NCBI GenBank assembly: GCA_030490835.1
Contig: CM059972.1
Coordinates: 11,438,264-11,502,263, forward strand
From: Annona cherimola
Lineage: Eukaryota > Streptophyta > Magnoliopsida > Magnoliales > Annonaceae
DNA length: 64,000 nt
Direction: 5' to 3'
Shown: positions 1 through 11,956 of the stretch, in pieces
Position numbering within the stretch: the first letter of the stretch is position 1
Layout of the letters: every line of letters starts with the position of its first letter
Made by a program: the position numbers and the translations under genes
Notes under the pieces: generated by a model
What the model saw: only the letters and a program-made list of their open reading frames with translations
The model's database searches: none
Told to the model about the DNA's origin: nothing

Positions 1-1327
1 GGAAGCTCATTTTTCATATATTCTAATCATCTTATTTTCTCTAACTGTTCTATTTTTTCATTATTACCTCTGTATTTCAATTATTTTCTTTTATAATTAT
101 TATATTTATTCTTACTTTACCTCCATTGTATTCATAACTCTTATAATTTTTAATTTTTTTTTACTTTTCCATTTTCCCTTATAAAATTACCAAACCCAAC
201 TTGAATTTTATGATAAAAATTGGAAACATGTACTTCTAACATATGTAAGTATAGGCTCCGCTTCTATGTTATCATGTTATATTGAAGTGAAGCTATGTAA
301 TCTCTTTAATTTTTAAGATTTTGGTCATTCATAGAAAATTTAATACATTTAATACGTTTACTGTATTTAACATAATTTGTTTAGCTATAAGACTAAGTTA
401 CATCCCGACTAAGTACGTTTATAAGTCACATTTGTTGAAAAATATATATTTATATGTAAATTATGAAAAACGGTTAAATCAATTTACACATATATTAGAA
501 TATAATAATACTTTATAAAATCATTTATCTACATAAAATGATATTTTAGACATTTTAATGTTGAAAATACAATTTTAAAATTGATATGTAATGTTAAACT
601 ATTTTATTATGTTGATTTTCAATAAGTCAATGTATAGCGATATTAGATAATGGAAAAAGTTTTCAAAATACTATAAATGATGTTAAATACAATGAATGTA
701 ATAAATTTTTCATAGACCACCAAAATTTTAAATATGAAGAGGGTCACGTAGAAAATGAGTTCTAGAGAAGCGAGACCCTATGAGTATTGAGTCCTCGATA
801 CATAAAGGTATTTTAAGTATTTTTCATTTTTACAGGCCCATAGGTAATTTATATTTGTATCATTTTTAAAATTATATATCTTTTTTAATTTCAAGGTTCA
901 ACAATTTCAACTCCCATTTAACATTAAATGAGATGAAAATAATAATTTTGCAATTATAAAAAGTATATATAATTAAATGAGGGTGAATTGTTGATTTTTG
1001 AAATTACAAAAATATAAAAATTCGAACATGAAAACTTTTTGATATATGGAATAAATACATGTGTCTCTCACACAAAAACGAAATGAAAAAAAGCTTAAAA
1101 CACCCATATGTATCGTGGTTCAATACATATGCATGTATATGCATGTAACTGAATTATTAACCATTATATATACTTTTGAGAAGTAGGGCTATCTAAAACT
1201 TGGATTATAATTATTTTTATACTATCATAAAAATATTTTTTTTGAGAGCATCATAAAAATAATTTTGAAATAATATAAATAATTGAATTTTAATTTTGTC
1301 AACAGAGTGTGGCCCATATTTGAAGTG
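1..1327. other. A/T-rich non-coding DNA, no gene seen
   Basis: No exon-like frame, tRNA or rRNA is visible. About 500-720 resembles one arm of the inverted-repeat family seen intact at 50717-51390: a stretch beginning with 'atcatttat', followed by a 'gttgaaaa' block and an 'aaactattttattatgttga' block. It is probably a degenerate element fragment. Confidence 0.5.
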
Positions 1328-1583
1328 CGCTGATCTTCTTAGGCTGGCCTAAAAAATATATTTTTCAGTATTTTTTCAGTTTTTCTTTACAAATTTGTTA
1401 AGCTATAAAAAATTACAATAATGCCACTGTGTTTTAAAATCTTTAAAAAATACATAAAATATCGAAAAATGATAAAACTTAGTTTATAAATTCAACACAC
1501 TCAACTTAACATATTTGTTGAGAAAAAACTGAAAAAAATACCAAAAAATGTATATTTTAAGCTAGCCAAAGTAAGCCTAAGTT
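1328..1583. repeat. Palindromic A/T-rich foldback element
   Basis: The two ends are inverted copies of each other: the left end reads CTTAGGCTGGCCTAAAA and the right end, reverse-complemented, reads CTTAGGCTTACTTTGGCTAG, with the similarity continuing inward through 'cagttttt' and 'tttgttaag' blocks. The right arm carries the motif 'gataaaacttagtttataaa', shared with elements near 5850, 7770, 48290, 50320, 52230, 57210 and 59590. It has no coding capacity. Confidence 0.6.
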
Positions 1584-2522
1584 GATCATCTTCCCAACAT
1601 AATATCTTACTATTTGAGATTAAATTTACTGGTTATATATATATATATAAACTATGTGATTGACAGAAAAATTTTAGTTAAAACCGGTCGCACTAAATAC
1701 TTCCGAGATGCATGTATGTCCAAGCGTATGCATGTTTGACCATGTCACAATGCTTGACAAATTCTAGTTTTGTGGCCTTAAAATGGATTAACGTGATGGA
1801 CAGGTAGTAGACCAAGATTGAAAAATGAGACCTGCCCCAGATCTTGAATTGGACCACTGCTTTTTTGATCACGCAATTAAGAAGCCTCCTTTATTGGGGA
1901 AAATGTTACAAATTACGTCTCTTTCGAGCTGTGGCACTGCATGCATGAGGTGGAAATCTTTGAGAAGACTCGGGCATGCACTTTGCATGCATGAGTAGAG
2001 TGCACGTAATTTAATGGCCCCACACAATTTTTAGATATATCATCCACCAAAACCCCAACTTACTCAATTATCTAGCCATATAAAATATGTAATTAGACGA
2101 CACTTATTAGTCAAGATGGGAGAATATATGCTTGCCAATCTCACCAAACGAGCCCACCTACGACGGGTTAGGCCAGCTTCTTCCATTGATGTGATTTAGG
2201 GGATTCGCCCTGGTGTTTACCACATCTTAGTAATTCAGACAATCGGTGGGGGGGGCGACCATTAAGCGGCTCATGCCGCAGGAGCAGCAAAGAAAATGGC
2301 CCTTTCAAGGGTAGGTGAGGGGCACTGCAGGATTTGACCCCTTCAATATCTAAATTTTTTCTTTCCTGTTTTATTAATTCCAATTGCGGGCCCCGATCAG
2401 ATAGGTGGATAGATTGTCAGATTGAGGTGGCTTCTGAGATGGTCGTTTCTCCCTGGTTATCAGTGAGACAGTGACGCCTGACATCCGGCTCTCTCTCTCT
2501 CTGCTCCGGTGGAGGTTATTAT
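1584..2522. other. Non-coding DNA, no gene seen
   Basis: A short TA run lies near 1636-1650. The stretch around 2100-2400 is more GC-rich, with a run of eight G near 2249, but I could not assign it to a gene or element. Short open frames here have no recognisable protein features. Confidence 0.4.
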
Positions 2523-2804
2523 GGGTGTGTGTGGCAACGGGTATAAAATATTAAGTTAAAGTTTTTCAATTTAAAATTTTTCACTCTTCATAATTATTAT
2601 ATTTTTTAATTATCTTTTCACATTTTCCTATATAACTATTTTGCTTTTTAATTATTTTTACACAATTACCTATACAACTAACCTATCTATTTTAACTTTA
2701 TCCTCTTTACTGCTTATCATTATCCTTATTATATCGTATCATTTGACAACTTTTACTCTTCAAAACTTTTCACCAAAAGTTTTATCCATTCCCAAACACA
2801 CTCT
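2523..2804 (+). repeat. Tourist-like MITE (GGGTGTGTTTGG family)
   Basis: The 5' end reads GGGTGTGTGTGG and the 3' end CCCAAACACACTC, an imperfect terminal inverted repeat. Internal blocks 'cctatataacta', 'ttttaactttatcc' and 'atcatttgacaac' recur in the copies at 4549, 33651, 37017, 38244, 54054 and 60360. The open frame through it is accidental. Confidence 0.65.
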
Positions 2805-2810
2805 CAATTC

Positions 2811-3002
2811 TCCATTTCTTTTAAAATCTCGGGTGTTAAATAACCCAACTCTCTCTCTCTCTCTTCTTTGTTACAGATTATTCAATTGTCCATTTCTTTT
2901 AAAATCTAGGGTGTTAAATAACCCAACTATCTCTCTCTCTCCTTTGTTACAATTATTCACTTCTCCATTTCTTTTAAAATCTAGGGTGTTAAATAACTCA
3001 AC
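2811..3002. repeat. Tandem repeat, about 76 bp x 2.6
   Basis: Three successive units begin 'tccatttcttttaaaatct' at 2811, 2889 and 2963, each continuing into 'gggtgttaaataac' and a CT-rich tract. The array abuts the 3' end of the preceding MITE, suggesting that it grew at the insertion junction. Confidence 0.8.
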
Positions 3003-3016
3003 TTCCGGTGCCGAGA

Positions 3017-3697
3017 TTAGGGTGGAAATTAGGGCAGGTTGTGCAGGTCATAGGGTGAGGGTTTGCAACCTCGACTTTACTTTTTAAAAATATAAAGAGG
3101 TCGAGACAAGGTTGGTTAAATCATTTTTTTTAATAGATCTAAAGACAAACATTGAATTGGTATTAGATTGGTTTTGGAACAGAGGGTTAGGTAAAAAATG
3201 TGAGCTGAATAAGATGATTTAAAGAATTTATATATTTATTAAACATAAAAATACATTTGTGCTAAATTTAACTGTCATATGCTTCAATATTTTACGAATT
3301 ATTAAAAAATCTATTATTACTAAAAAACATGAAAAATTAGCAGAAATTTATTAAAATAAGTTTATATACAATTTATATGTACGAATTATATGTACATGTG
3401 CAAATTTCTCTTATTGATTCTTATATCATTTTCTGGATAAATTGATTCTTTTATTATTGATATAGTTAATTATAACAAATGTGAGAATTTTGAAAGAAAA
3501 TAATAATAAGATTTAAACATATGATTTTAATAAATCAATATCTGCAGGGTGGGTCAGAAACTATTTCTTTTTCTGAATTCGAATCAAAATATCTAACACA
3601 TCTCTATATCGAGTAAAAAAATGTTGGTTTCACTCGATTAAAAATGGGTCGAGTTAGGGGCGGGTCAAGAGTCAACCCACCCCAATCCCCACCCTTA
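3017..3697. mobile_element. Degenerate hAT-like non-autonomous element
   Basis: Imperfect terminal inverted repeats: left TTAGGGTGGAAATTAGGGC, right end reverse-complemented TAAGGGTGGGGATTGGGG. The outermost bases fit the hAT pattern, and flanking 8-mers (gccgagat / gtcaagag) match at only five positions, so the target duplication is doubtful. No coding sequence is seen. Confidence 0.4.
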
Positions 3698-3865
3698 GTC
3701 AAGAGAATGGTCGATCATCATATTTTCAATCTTTCTTACTTTAAACTTTTTTATATTGATGTATGAGCACTACTTAGATCTTCCATAATTAGTAACTTAG
3801 CATATTATTAAATTTATGAGGTAATTTTATTTTAATTTTTGAAAATCAATAAAAAGACATGTAAA

Positions 3866-4090
3866 AAATAGTTTATAGCTTATATGCTTTAGCAACAAAA
3901 AAATTCTATGGATATTAATCTTCTTGTAAATTAATTATTCATTTATTTGTAAATAGTTTGTAGCTTATGTGCTTTAGCAACAAAAAATTCTATGGATGTT
4001 AATCTTCTTGTAAATTAATTATTCATTTATTTGCAAATAGTTTGTAGTTCATATGCTTTAACAACAAAAAATTCTTTATAGATTTTTCAT
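3866..4090. repeat. Tandem repeat, about 85 bp x 2.6
   Basis: Units start with 'aaatagttt' at 3866, 3951 and 4035 and contain 'atgctttagcaacaaaaa' and 'ttaatcttcttgtaaatta'. The third unit is truncated. No transcript-like feature is visible. Confidence 0.85.
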
Positions 4091-4548
4091 ATATGACTAT
4101 TTGAGCAAACAATAAAGGCTAATGCTGATAAAATTATATGCAATCGTATGTTCATTTTATTAGATTCTATTAGTGGTCTAATATAGTTGTCTTTGGATTC
4201 AACCTAAAAGTAGAAGCCTAGTTCTCATTAGGTGGTTAATTCTTTTATTATTTGAGTCATAATGAGAAAAACAATTTAAGTATAGAGGAGTCCAGGTCTC
4301 TCTTATACACAATTATACTTTCTTATTATCCATCAACTGCAAGTATTATGAGGAGAAGTGTTGAAAGAGAAACTTTATATTCAATGTCTTTATACTCGTG
4401 GAATTTATCAACTATGCTTCCACATGACTTAATTTTCGACACATTGCACATGATGAAAGTACTTTTGTGTTGCTTTTTCAAAATTCTTCATTTTTTAAGG
4501 TAAAAATGTAATGTGATATGGTTCTACTTTGTGTAATTTGACATTCAG

Positions 4549-4796
4549 GGTGTGTTTGACAATTTATAAAAAAAAAGTCAAGCTAAAACTTTTCACTTTT
4601 CCATAACTATTCAAATTTCATTCATTTTTTCTCATTTTTTTATATAATTACCTTACTTTTTAATTATTTTTACACAACTAATCTCTTTATTTTAACTTTA
4701 TTCCTTTTGTTTCTCCTCATATCATATCATTTTCTTTCCATTCAAAAACTTTTATTCCAAAAAAATTTTCATTCAAAAGTTTTTTTATTTCCCAAT
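4549..4796 (+). repeat. Tourist-like MITE, 3' end decayed
   Basis: It starts GGGTGTGTTTGAC and contains the family blocks 'aaaacttttcac', 'tatataattacc' and 'tttaactttat'. The 3' terminal repeat is reduced to 'atttcccaa'. It belongs to the family described at 2523-2804. Confidence 0.55.
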
Positions 4797-5699
4797 TTTA
4801 ACTATTGCATAATCTTTCCTATTTATTTTATCAGTATTATTATCTATATTTATGATTAGGGACATCATCATTTACTATATATTTTTGTTATATCTTTTTA
4901 TCAGAAAAGAAAATAAGGTTAAAGCAGTTGCAGCACGCATATGCGGCTGATGATGCTAATTTTGGTATAATTACTTAATTAATAGTGACTAATAAATCCA
5001 GTCATCTAATTTATCTGCTAAACATCATTGCTAACTAACTAAGATGGCATGAGAAAGACAAATATCCATACTATTTTTGGTAAGTTGGGCAGCACTGGTG
5101 TGTATCGCTGCCACTGCCCAAAAAGGAAAGTGCACGGTGACGCATTTTCGTGTGCGTTTTTTACGACCCACCCAATCCCGTCACTGTGTCAGTTGGTAGA
5201 CGGCCCAATTGGGCCCCACCTCTAGAACGTACCATTTACAAGGTGTTGCCAATGCCCATTACTCTCCCGTAAAATCACGTGATCAAATAAAATTGCAGCT
5301 TGTACGTGCATTTCGTTTCAACTTTTTTTTTTTTTTTTTTTTTTTTTTACAATGATATTATCGGATCTAGAATTAATAATGAGAACAAAAATATTAAAAT
5401 TCAGTGAAAAAAATTGTAATCTTAAACTTTTTTAAATGATATTGTAGATCATCGGATCAAAAATTAAAATTGTGGACATAGAAATTATAATTTAGTGTAA
5501 TATGTCATAATGATGATGATGTTGGTGGTGGTAGCGGTAATGGTTGATTTTTTTTTTTCGGTGGTGCTTTTTAATTTTCGTGCTTATCAAGATACTTGAT
5601 TCGATTGAAACTGGAAGGAAACAGGGTAACATTATTATCCTTATTATTGCATGCGTATAGATTCCGTGATTAATGATTAGCTGAGTCAAATGCTTCTAT
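4797..5699. other. Non-coding DNA with poly(T) tract
   Basis: A 26-nt T run occupies 5323-5348 and may be the tail of a retroposed sequence. A simple GGTGGTAGCGGTAATGG-like tract lies near 5520-5545. No gene is seen. Confidence 0.4.
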
Positions 5700-5950
5700 T
5701 TTTCTATTTTAAAGTTTTTTGAAAAAAATATAATCTATTTATGATGCAAAAATTTACTTCGAGAGTACACTTAGGAAGAAAGTGAAATTGATGACTTAAA
5801 TACCCCTGTATTTAAAAATCCAAAATAAATATATATACATATCTAAAAATGATAAAACTTGGTTTATAAATTAAATATAACTAGATTAACATGTTTATAA
5901 AAATATTTTCAAAAAAAAAATTAAAAAAATATATTTTTTGACCGGTCGGA
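5700..5950. repeat. Foldback-element fragment
   Basis: It contains the family motif 'aaaatgataaaacttggttt' followed by 'ataaattaaatataactaga', in the same order as in the palindromes at 1328 and 50083, but the outer ends are unclear. Confidence 0.4.
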
Positions 5951-7552
5951 AATCACCGGTGGTAGAAGATCAGGTCTCGTATAATTATGTGCTCTTGAGC
6001 ATAATTTGATCCATGTGAACGATCCTAGCCATTCATTACTTAATTAGGTAAGCCAACCGCAGCCGGGAGATCAAGGTGATGCGTGGAGAAGGCAACCAAC
6101 CGTAAGCAGAGAGAGAACAAAGAATCATTTCTCATCAATTTCAAACCTACTCCACAACATTTAACACCCCCCCCAAAAAAAAGTCAGGAATTAATTAAAA
6201 TACTAGTCCATGGTGTATAATCCGCGAGGCCCTTGGGATATAAGGATGAACGGCTAGGATCACAAGGTTGGCGTGCGTGCGTGCGGGGCTTGGCAATTAG
6301 CAACCACCCCACAACTGTTTCAAATGCATGAGGCAGTGGCAGTAGAAGACTTAAAAATGAGAGAACGAGTTCATAAGGTTGTTGGAGGTGGGTGGGTAGA
6401 TGGGATAAAATGGGGACAAGTCTAACTGATTTGGTACGTGATCATGACAAGGCAGATGGGGATGGGGTTTTCAGTAGGTGGATGGGCCTATCACCATCAT
6501 TTTAGCTTTCCTTTTCTGCTGATTTTGGACCGCCACATTTCATGGACACTTGTGGGGATTACTGTATGAGATAGTAATTTTAGTAATTAGGAAAGACTTC
6601 TTCAATATTTCATGGAGGAGAATGATTTTTATGTGTCTTCATCCTATCTTAAATTCTTAACCAACTGTCCTGTGGTTGCCAATCTAACAAGTACATCATT
6701 TGAACTCTCCAAGTCATGCGACTAATGGTGTAATTGAAGGCTGTGAAGCAAGGTTTGTTAAATCCAGTTTTGAGTGTCTAGATTAACCATAAGATCTGCA
6801 AGATGAACTAGACCAAATATATTTAGGCTTCGTTTGAGGTCCCTCGTACTATTTCAACTCCACCAAATTTCAATTCAAGACTCTAGAAAATCATCACTGG
6901 AACCCATGAGACTGATATTTTTAGGGGTTCTCAAGTCGATTTCATATAATCTTATCTAAATTTTCTTTTTATGATCAATGAGAAATCCACTCTTATTTTT
7001 TTAACTACTAAATCAAGTTTCATCCGAATCAAAGATACGCACAACCGCACATTTAATGTAAGATATATTTATTTATTTATAATTCATTTATAAATTATAA
7101 AATCATTTACCCACACACTAGTGATACTTTAAATAACTTAGATGTTAATAATACAAGTTTAAAATTAATATTTAACATCGAACTATTTTATTATATTAAT
7201 TTTATATATTTTACATAAGGCCTGTACATAATAATACTAAAAAATGATGAGATTTTCATAATAATATAAATAATAATAAATATAATGAATAGAATAAAAT
7301 TTTCATCATTCATCAGTATGAGATAAACGAATGAATTTACACAGAAGCTAGACTCTTTTTTCATTATAGAAAATTATCCTGCTTAATTTTTTCATAAAGA
7401 GAAGTTATATGATCATTAGATTTATGTGGTCTTTAGATAAACAAATTCTTATATTCTTTTAAATTATGACAAATTTGAAGTTTGCCAAAAAATTAATCAT
7501 GCATTTTTTTTTACTTCTTGCAATATTGATTGTTTGCCCAATGATCATTTAC
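5951..7552. other. Non-coding DNA, no gene seen
   Basis: No exon-like frames are visible. About 7010-7330 resembles the A/T-rich inverted-repeat family of 50717-51390 in degraded form ('tcatttacccacacactagt' region). Confidence 0.4.
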
Positions 7553-7822
7553 AAAAGTCGGTCTAATGTATTTTTTATTTGTAGTTTTTATAAATATTAA
7601 TCTAATTATACTTAATTTATAAACTACTTCTGAAGATTTTTATAGATTTTTTTTGAATTTTTAAACACGAGGATATTATAATCATTATTAAGGATAAAAA
7701 ATGACTAAAATATTCGTGTTTAAAATTTCAAAAAAATACCAACATATCTCTAAAAAATTTTGATTTATAAATTAAATACATTTATATTAATAGTTTTATA
7801 AAAGTTTGTAAGCCAGCCTTAG
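7553..7822. repeat. Foldback-element relative
   Basis: The right end AAGCCAGCCTTAG resembles the terminal repeat of the element at 1328-1583, and the interior has 'tttgatttataaattaaat', the family motif. The left end near TCGGTCTAATG is a weak inverted match. Confidence 0.4.
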
Positions 7823-10064
7823 AAGATCATGACCCATATTATCTATATTTCGAGATAACATTTATTCTGCCAATCGAAATATATAGCCCGAGAATTTTTC
7901 TCAAATATATTGTAGGTCATGATTTTGCGCAAACTAAATAGGCATTAGAATTCTTTCAACGATCATTAGCCTGATTACTTCGCAGCATGTCAGAAAAAAA
8001 CAAAAGAAGTACTTCAATGTAAATTTATTTTCGTGATCAGAGTGGAGTAAATAACGGAAGATGTGAGGAGGTGAGATTGAAAAGCCCTTTTTTGTCAGTT
8101 TGTAATTGGTTGCTTGCATCAATATTCCAGTAGGGTCACATCCCATTATGCCCATAGACAATCATAATTAGGCGGCCAACTAATTTCGTGCTTAGGTTGA
8201 CTCATGAGCTCCTTCCCTTCCTACTCATCTTTTATTAATCTCTTTCTTCCAACTTCGCATTGTGGGGGGGGCTCCACACGGGTTGGAGAGAATTTGGGTT
8301 AGGAGACAACTAATCATATGTTTAAAATGGCTTAAATCTTTAATCCTCGTAACTTTGTCTTATAATCCATCCATAACACATCCTAACCACCAGCAGACTG
8401 GCTTTTTAGCCTTTTATTTCTTCTCCCTGCCAGATCAAATACCATAGCTACGTAGGTAACTAGATTGATCTCATCTCTAGCTAATTTCCATCTTTTTTTT
8501 TTTTTTTTTCCCATCATATACTCCATGCCTGAATATGTCAAATCAAATCGGTTTGGTTTTATTATTACTTTCTTCTATATATGTGCTCTTCGTGGATGGC
8601 CGGTTGAGACAATAAGAACAAAAACAGTTCATAGGCTAATTAGGCATGGTGGTGGGAACCTTTTCCTTTTAATTATGTGGACTACCAAACTCCCATCATT
8701 TCCTTTTCATTATTTTATACATTTGCTTCCCTCAGTGGAAAAACCTTTTGATCCAGAGTTACATGAATGTGGACGGTGAAGAAAAGCAATATAGTGCTGG
8801 GGAACCATGAGCCAACTTTCTTTTGGAAAAATCCTTCCCACAGCTCTTTGTTTCTATCCTGTTATGATGCTCACACCATCCTGATACCAGAAAAATCAAT
8901 GTTTTGACTTGTTTTTTAAGAATCCGAAGCTATGGATTCTAACTGAAGGAACCTAATTTGTAAATAGAATTGGGGATTTCCCTATTTACATTTTTTTGAC
9001 GAATTTTCCCTTTTTACAGTAATATAAAATGTATATGTTATATAAATTAAATCTAAATAATATTTCTTTATATTTATGTTTGTGCAAATACTTTCACGTC
9101 GAAATTTATTATATTATAGATAAATTATTGTTTATGTTTATATTATTACTTTTACATTTATTTGTTTTCTACCTTTATCTTTTTTAGGAAAAATAATTTT
9201 TCTTTAAGAATTTGTTACATTACTATGTTTTCTTAAGGAGCTTTTGGAAATTGGTAATTAATAGAAATAGAATAAAGTGAATTTTGAAAAGTGAGAAACT
9301 GAAATAATATAACAGAGGGTAAAGTAAGAATAAAATAGAACTAAATAAAATAATTCTATGTAAAGGTACAAAAATAATAACTTAAATATATAGGGATAAA
9401 AATAAAAAGGTGGGGTAGTTAAATACTTAAGGTATCAAATTATAGCAAAAAAATGAGTAGAGAAAAAGTAAAAAATGCTCATTTCATCAGATTCATAATG
9501 CCAAAGATCCTAAATTTAATTGAACTATGTATTATTTTATATTTACATGAAATTTTAAACTTGTTGCTCTTGAGCTAAACAAAAAATTTATCAACTTGAA
9601 TTTCAACGTAAACTTGATTTACATGATAGAATTTAGATTTTATAAACAAGATTGGAATTATGGTTGAGGCATTATAAACCCTATTTACACCCCTGAAATT
9701 AAGGTTAACCATGGGCCAATGATAATTGACGTCAAAGACGTCAGTAAGCAGTTGCCATGTGCATGTACCGGAAAATTATGCAAGTTGCATATATCCATCC
9801 AATTGTTGGACCACAGTGTCAACTAGTGGTTTTCTATGATATATTATAGCCAACATTAAGTGAGTCACTTTACAATAAACAGTAAGAATGATTGACTTTG
9901 CAATAAACAGGAAAAGTGAGCGGCAAGGGATGCAACTTTGAGTTGGTTTGGATCGGAATTCGACTAAGCTAACCTAACTAATGGTGTGTTTAGGGTTGGA
10001 TAAATCAAAATTTAAGTTGGAGGAATTGAGTTAAGCGAATTTGCACACTTGGCTCAAGTAAAAT
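7823..10064. other. Non-coding DNA, no gene seen
   Basis: A/T-rich with short open frames (for example around 8262-8779) that lack recognisable domains, splice context or codon bias. A T run lies near 8493-8510. Nothing assignable. Confidence 0.4.
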
Positions 10065-10510
10065 CACCAAAGAATTTTAAGGAAATATTTAACTAATATT
10101 GCATATGTGTCTCTACATTACCCAAAATTGTAAATATGCTTACACAATTTGCATGAAATTGCAAACGTGTCCCTTCTATTAAAACACCATTAAAATTTTC
10201 TATAAAATGATGATAGTGCCCTTAAATCAACTGTTACACTTGCAATTTACCAAATATTGTGGACATATTTGCTATTTAATTAATTTATATATGTTTATAT
10301 ATAAATTATTATTTTAGATTTTTTTGCAAATATATTTATAACATTTACAGAAATTGTAAGCGTAGCACTTAGCTTAAAGTACATTATCATTATTTTACCA
10401 AAAAAATTCTAGCATCATCTTAACGGAAGAGACATACTTGCAAACTTATACAAATTTTGTAAGCAAATTTAGAAACACGGATATAATATTAGTAAAATCT
10501 TATATGCATA
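10065..10510. repeat. Inverted-repeat element, about 0.45 kb
   Basis: The segment around 10073-10195 is inverted at about 10388-10504: 'actaatattgcatatgtgtc' and 'gcttacacaatttgcatg' on the left match 'actaatattatatccgtgtt' and 'gcttacaaaatttgtat' on the reverse complement of the right. Long, imperfect arms suggest a foldback or Mutator-type non-autonomous element. Confidence 0.5.
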
Positions 10511-11956
10511 TTTATAAAAGTTCCATGTTTTTCACTCTTCATATCCCTTCGGTTTTCCGTAACTTCCGTTTGACTTTCTTTCCCTATAAACCTATCAGTT
10601 TTTAAAGTCTTTAAGACTTTGTGATTAGAGTGCTGAAAGCACTAATTCACGGATTTCGTTAGCGTTTGTACAAAGGCCCAAAAGAGGAGTGCATCTTTTG
10701 GCATCATCATCGCAGGATATCAATGATTGGACGAAAGCAAAATCGCTGTTCCAATCAGGCTTTGTATTAGAAAGGGAAATTACAAAACAACCTATAATTT
10801 TCCGCGCACACGTGAATTTTATAATCTGGATGGCAACAACAGTGCAACTCCACTTAAGTATAGCCATGGATGATCATATCATTCATCCATATCCCATACA
10901 AATAAAAATCGTATCGATAAAAAAAAAATTTAATATAAAAACATGATGTAATCTATTTATATTAGCGTAATTTTTCATTTAGTTAAAATATTTATTTCAA
11001 TAATTCAAGTGAAATAAGAATGGTCCCCATGTAAAAACTATTTCTAATAATTATTTTGAAAATGCTTAATCTTGTACCCATGACTTACTTCTAAGTTAAA
11101 TTCAGAATAATTTATTCATGCCCAGTTTGATAATTTTGTAGGTTGATATGATAAGGTCGAACACTCAAATCTTTTCTTTTCCGGGCCACTTTTTGAAAAA
11201 AAATTTAAAATAAAAATGCTTTTCTTAATGGCTGAAATCTCACCGCCAGAAAACGGAGCCTTAATACTTTTATAAGGTGTTTTATTTCATTTACGAAAAG
11301 CTTCCTAGTGAAATACCATCTGCTGAAGATGCATCTTCATTGACTTTGGATGCAATTTTCAAGAATAAGTAAAAGAATTTACAAAAATGTCATTGCATTT
11401 TATTATGATAGATTCAATAAATTTATACCCAAGTTGCACTCCTATCCGCCAAGCACTAAGAACTTTGGATGATAAAAATTTCTTTTTTCTTGCCTCGAAT
11501 TTTAATTCAAGTCATTTGGGTAACAGATGCGTGAAAGAATCACATCTTTATATCAAGGAATTGTGTATGGGTGAATAGGCACGTGAAGCACTTACTTAGA
11601 CCACATGGTCTGATACTGTAAAGAACTCATACTATGAACGGCTGACAACTGACAAGTGCTAGAACAAGAATATTTTGACCACGATAAAATTGGATTATTA
11701 TTTTTTTAATTCGACAAATACTAGCCACTCTGTCAAGGAACTGGCTGGAAATGTGATCCAACTCATTAATTTACTGCCCAAAATTCAATTGCCAGACAAA
11801 AAATTTGAAATGATGCGTCCTGAATGATACACGGAGATTTAACCGCAAGGATGGATGATGTAAATACTACTGTTGCTTTCTCATGTCGCGCAGAAGGTAC
11901 ACAGGTATATATGTGTGCCTGGCCAAGCAAAAACTTCACCTTTGGATACCTTTGAA
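10511..11956. other. 3' flank of the reductase gene, no other gene seen
   Basis: This stretch lies downstream of the minus-strand reductase stop codon and should contain its 3' UTR. I could not place the poly(A) site. Short overlapping frames on both strands (10625-10946) have no domain signature. Confidence 0.4.

Noticed and set aside
2168..2383. 71-codon minus-strand frame in a GC-richer patch
   Set aside because: No recognisable motif; the patch may be retroelement debris but no ends could be found.
5323..5348. Poly(T) as the tail of a processed pseudogene
   Set aside because: No gene-like sequence precedes it on the complementary strand.
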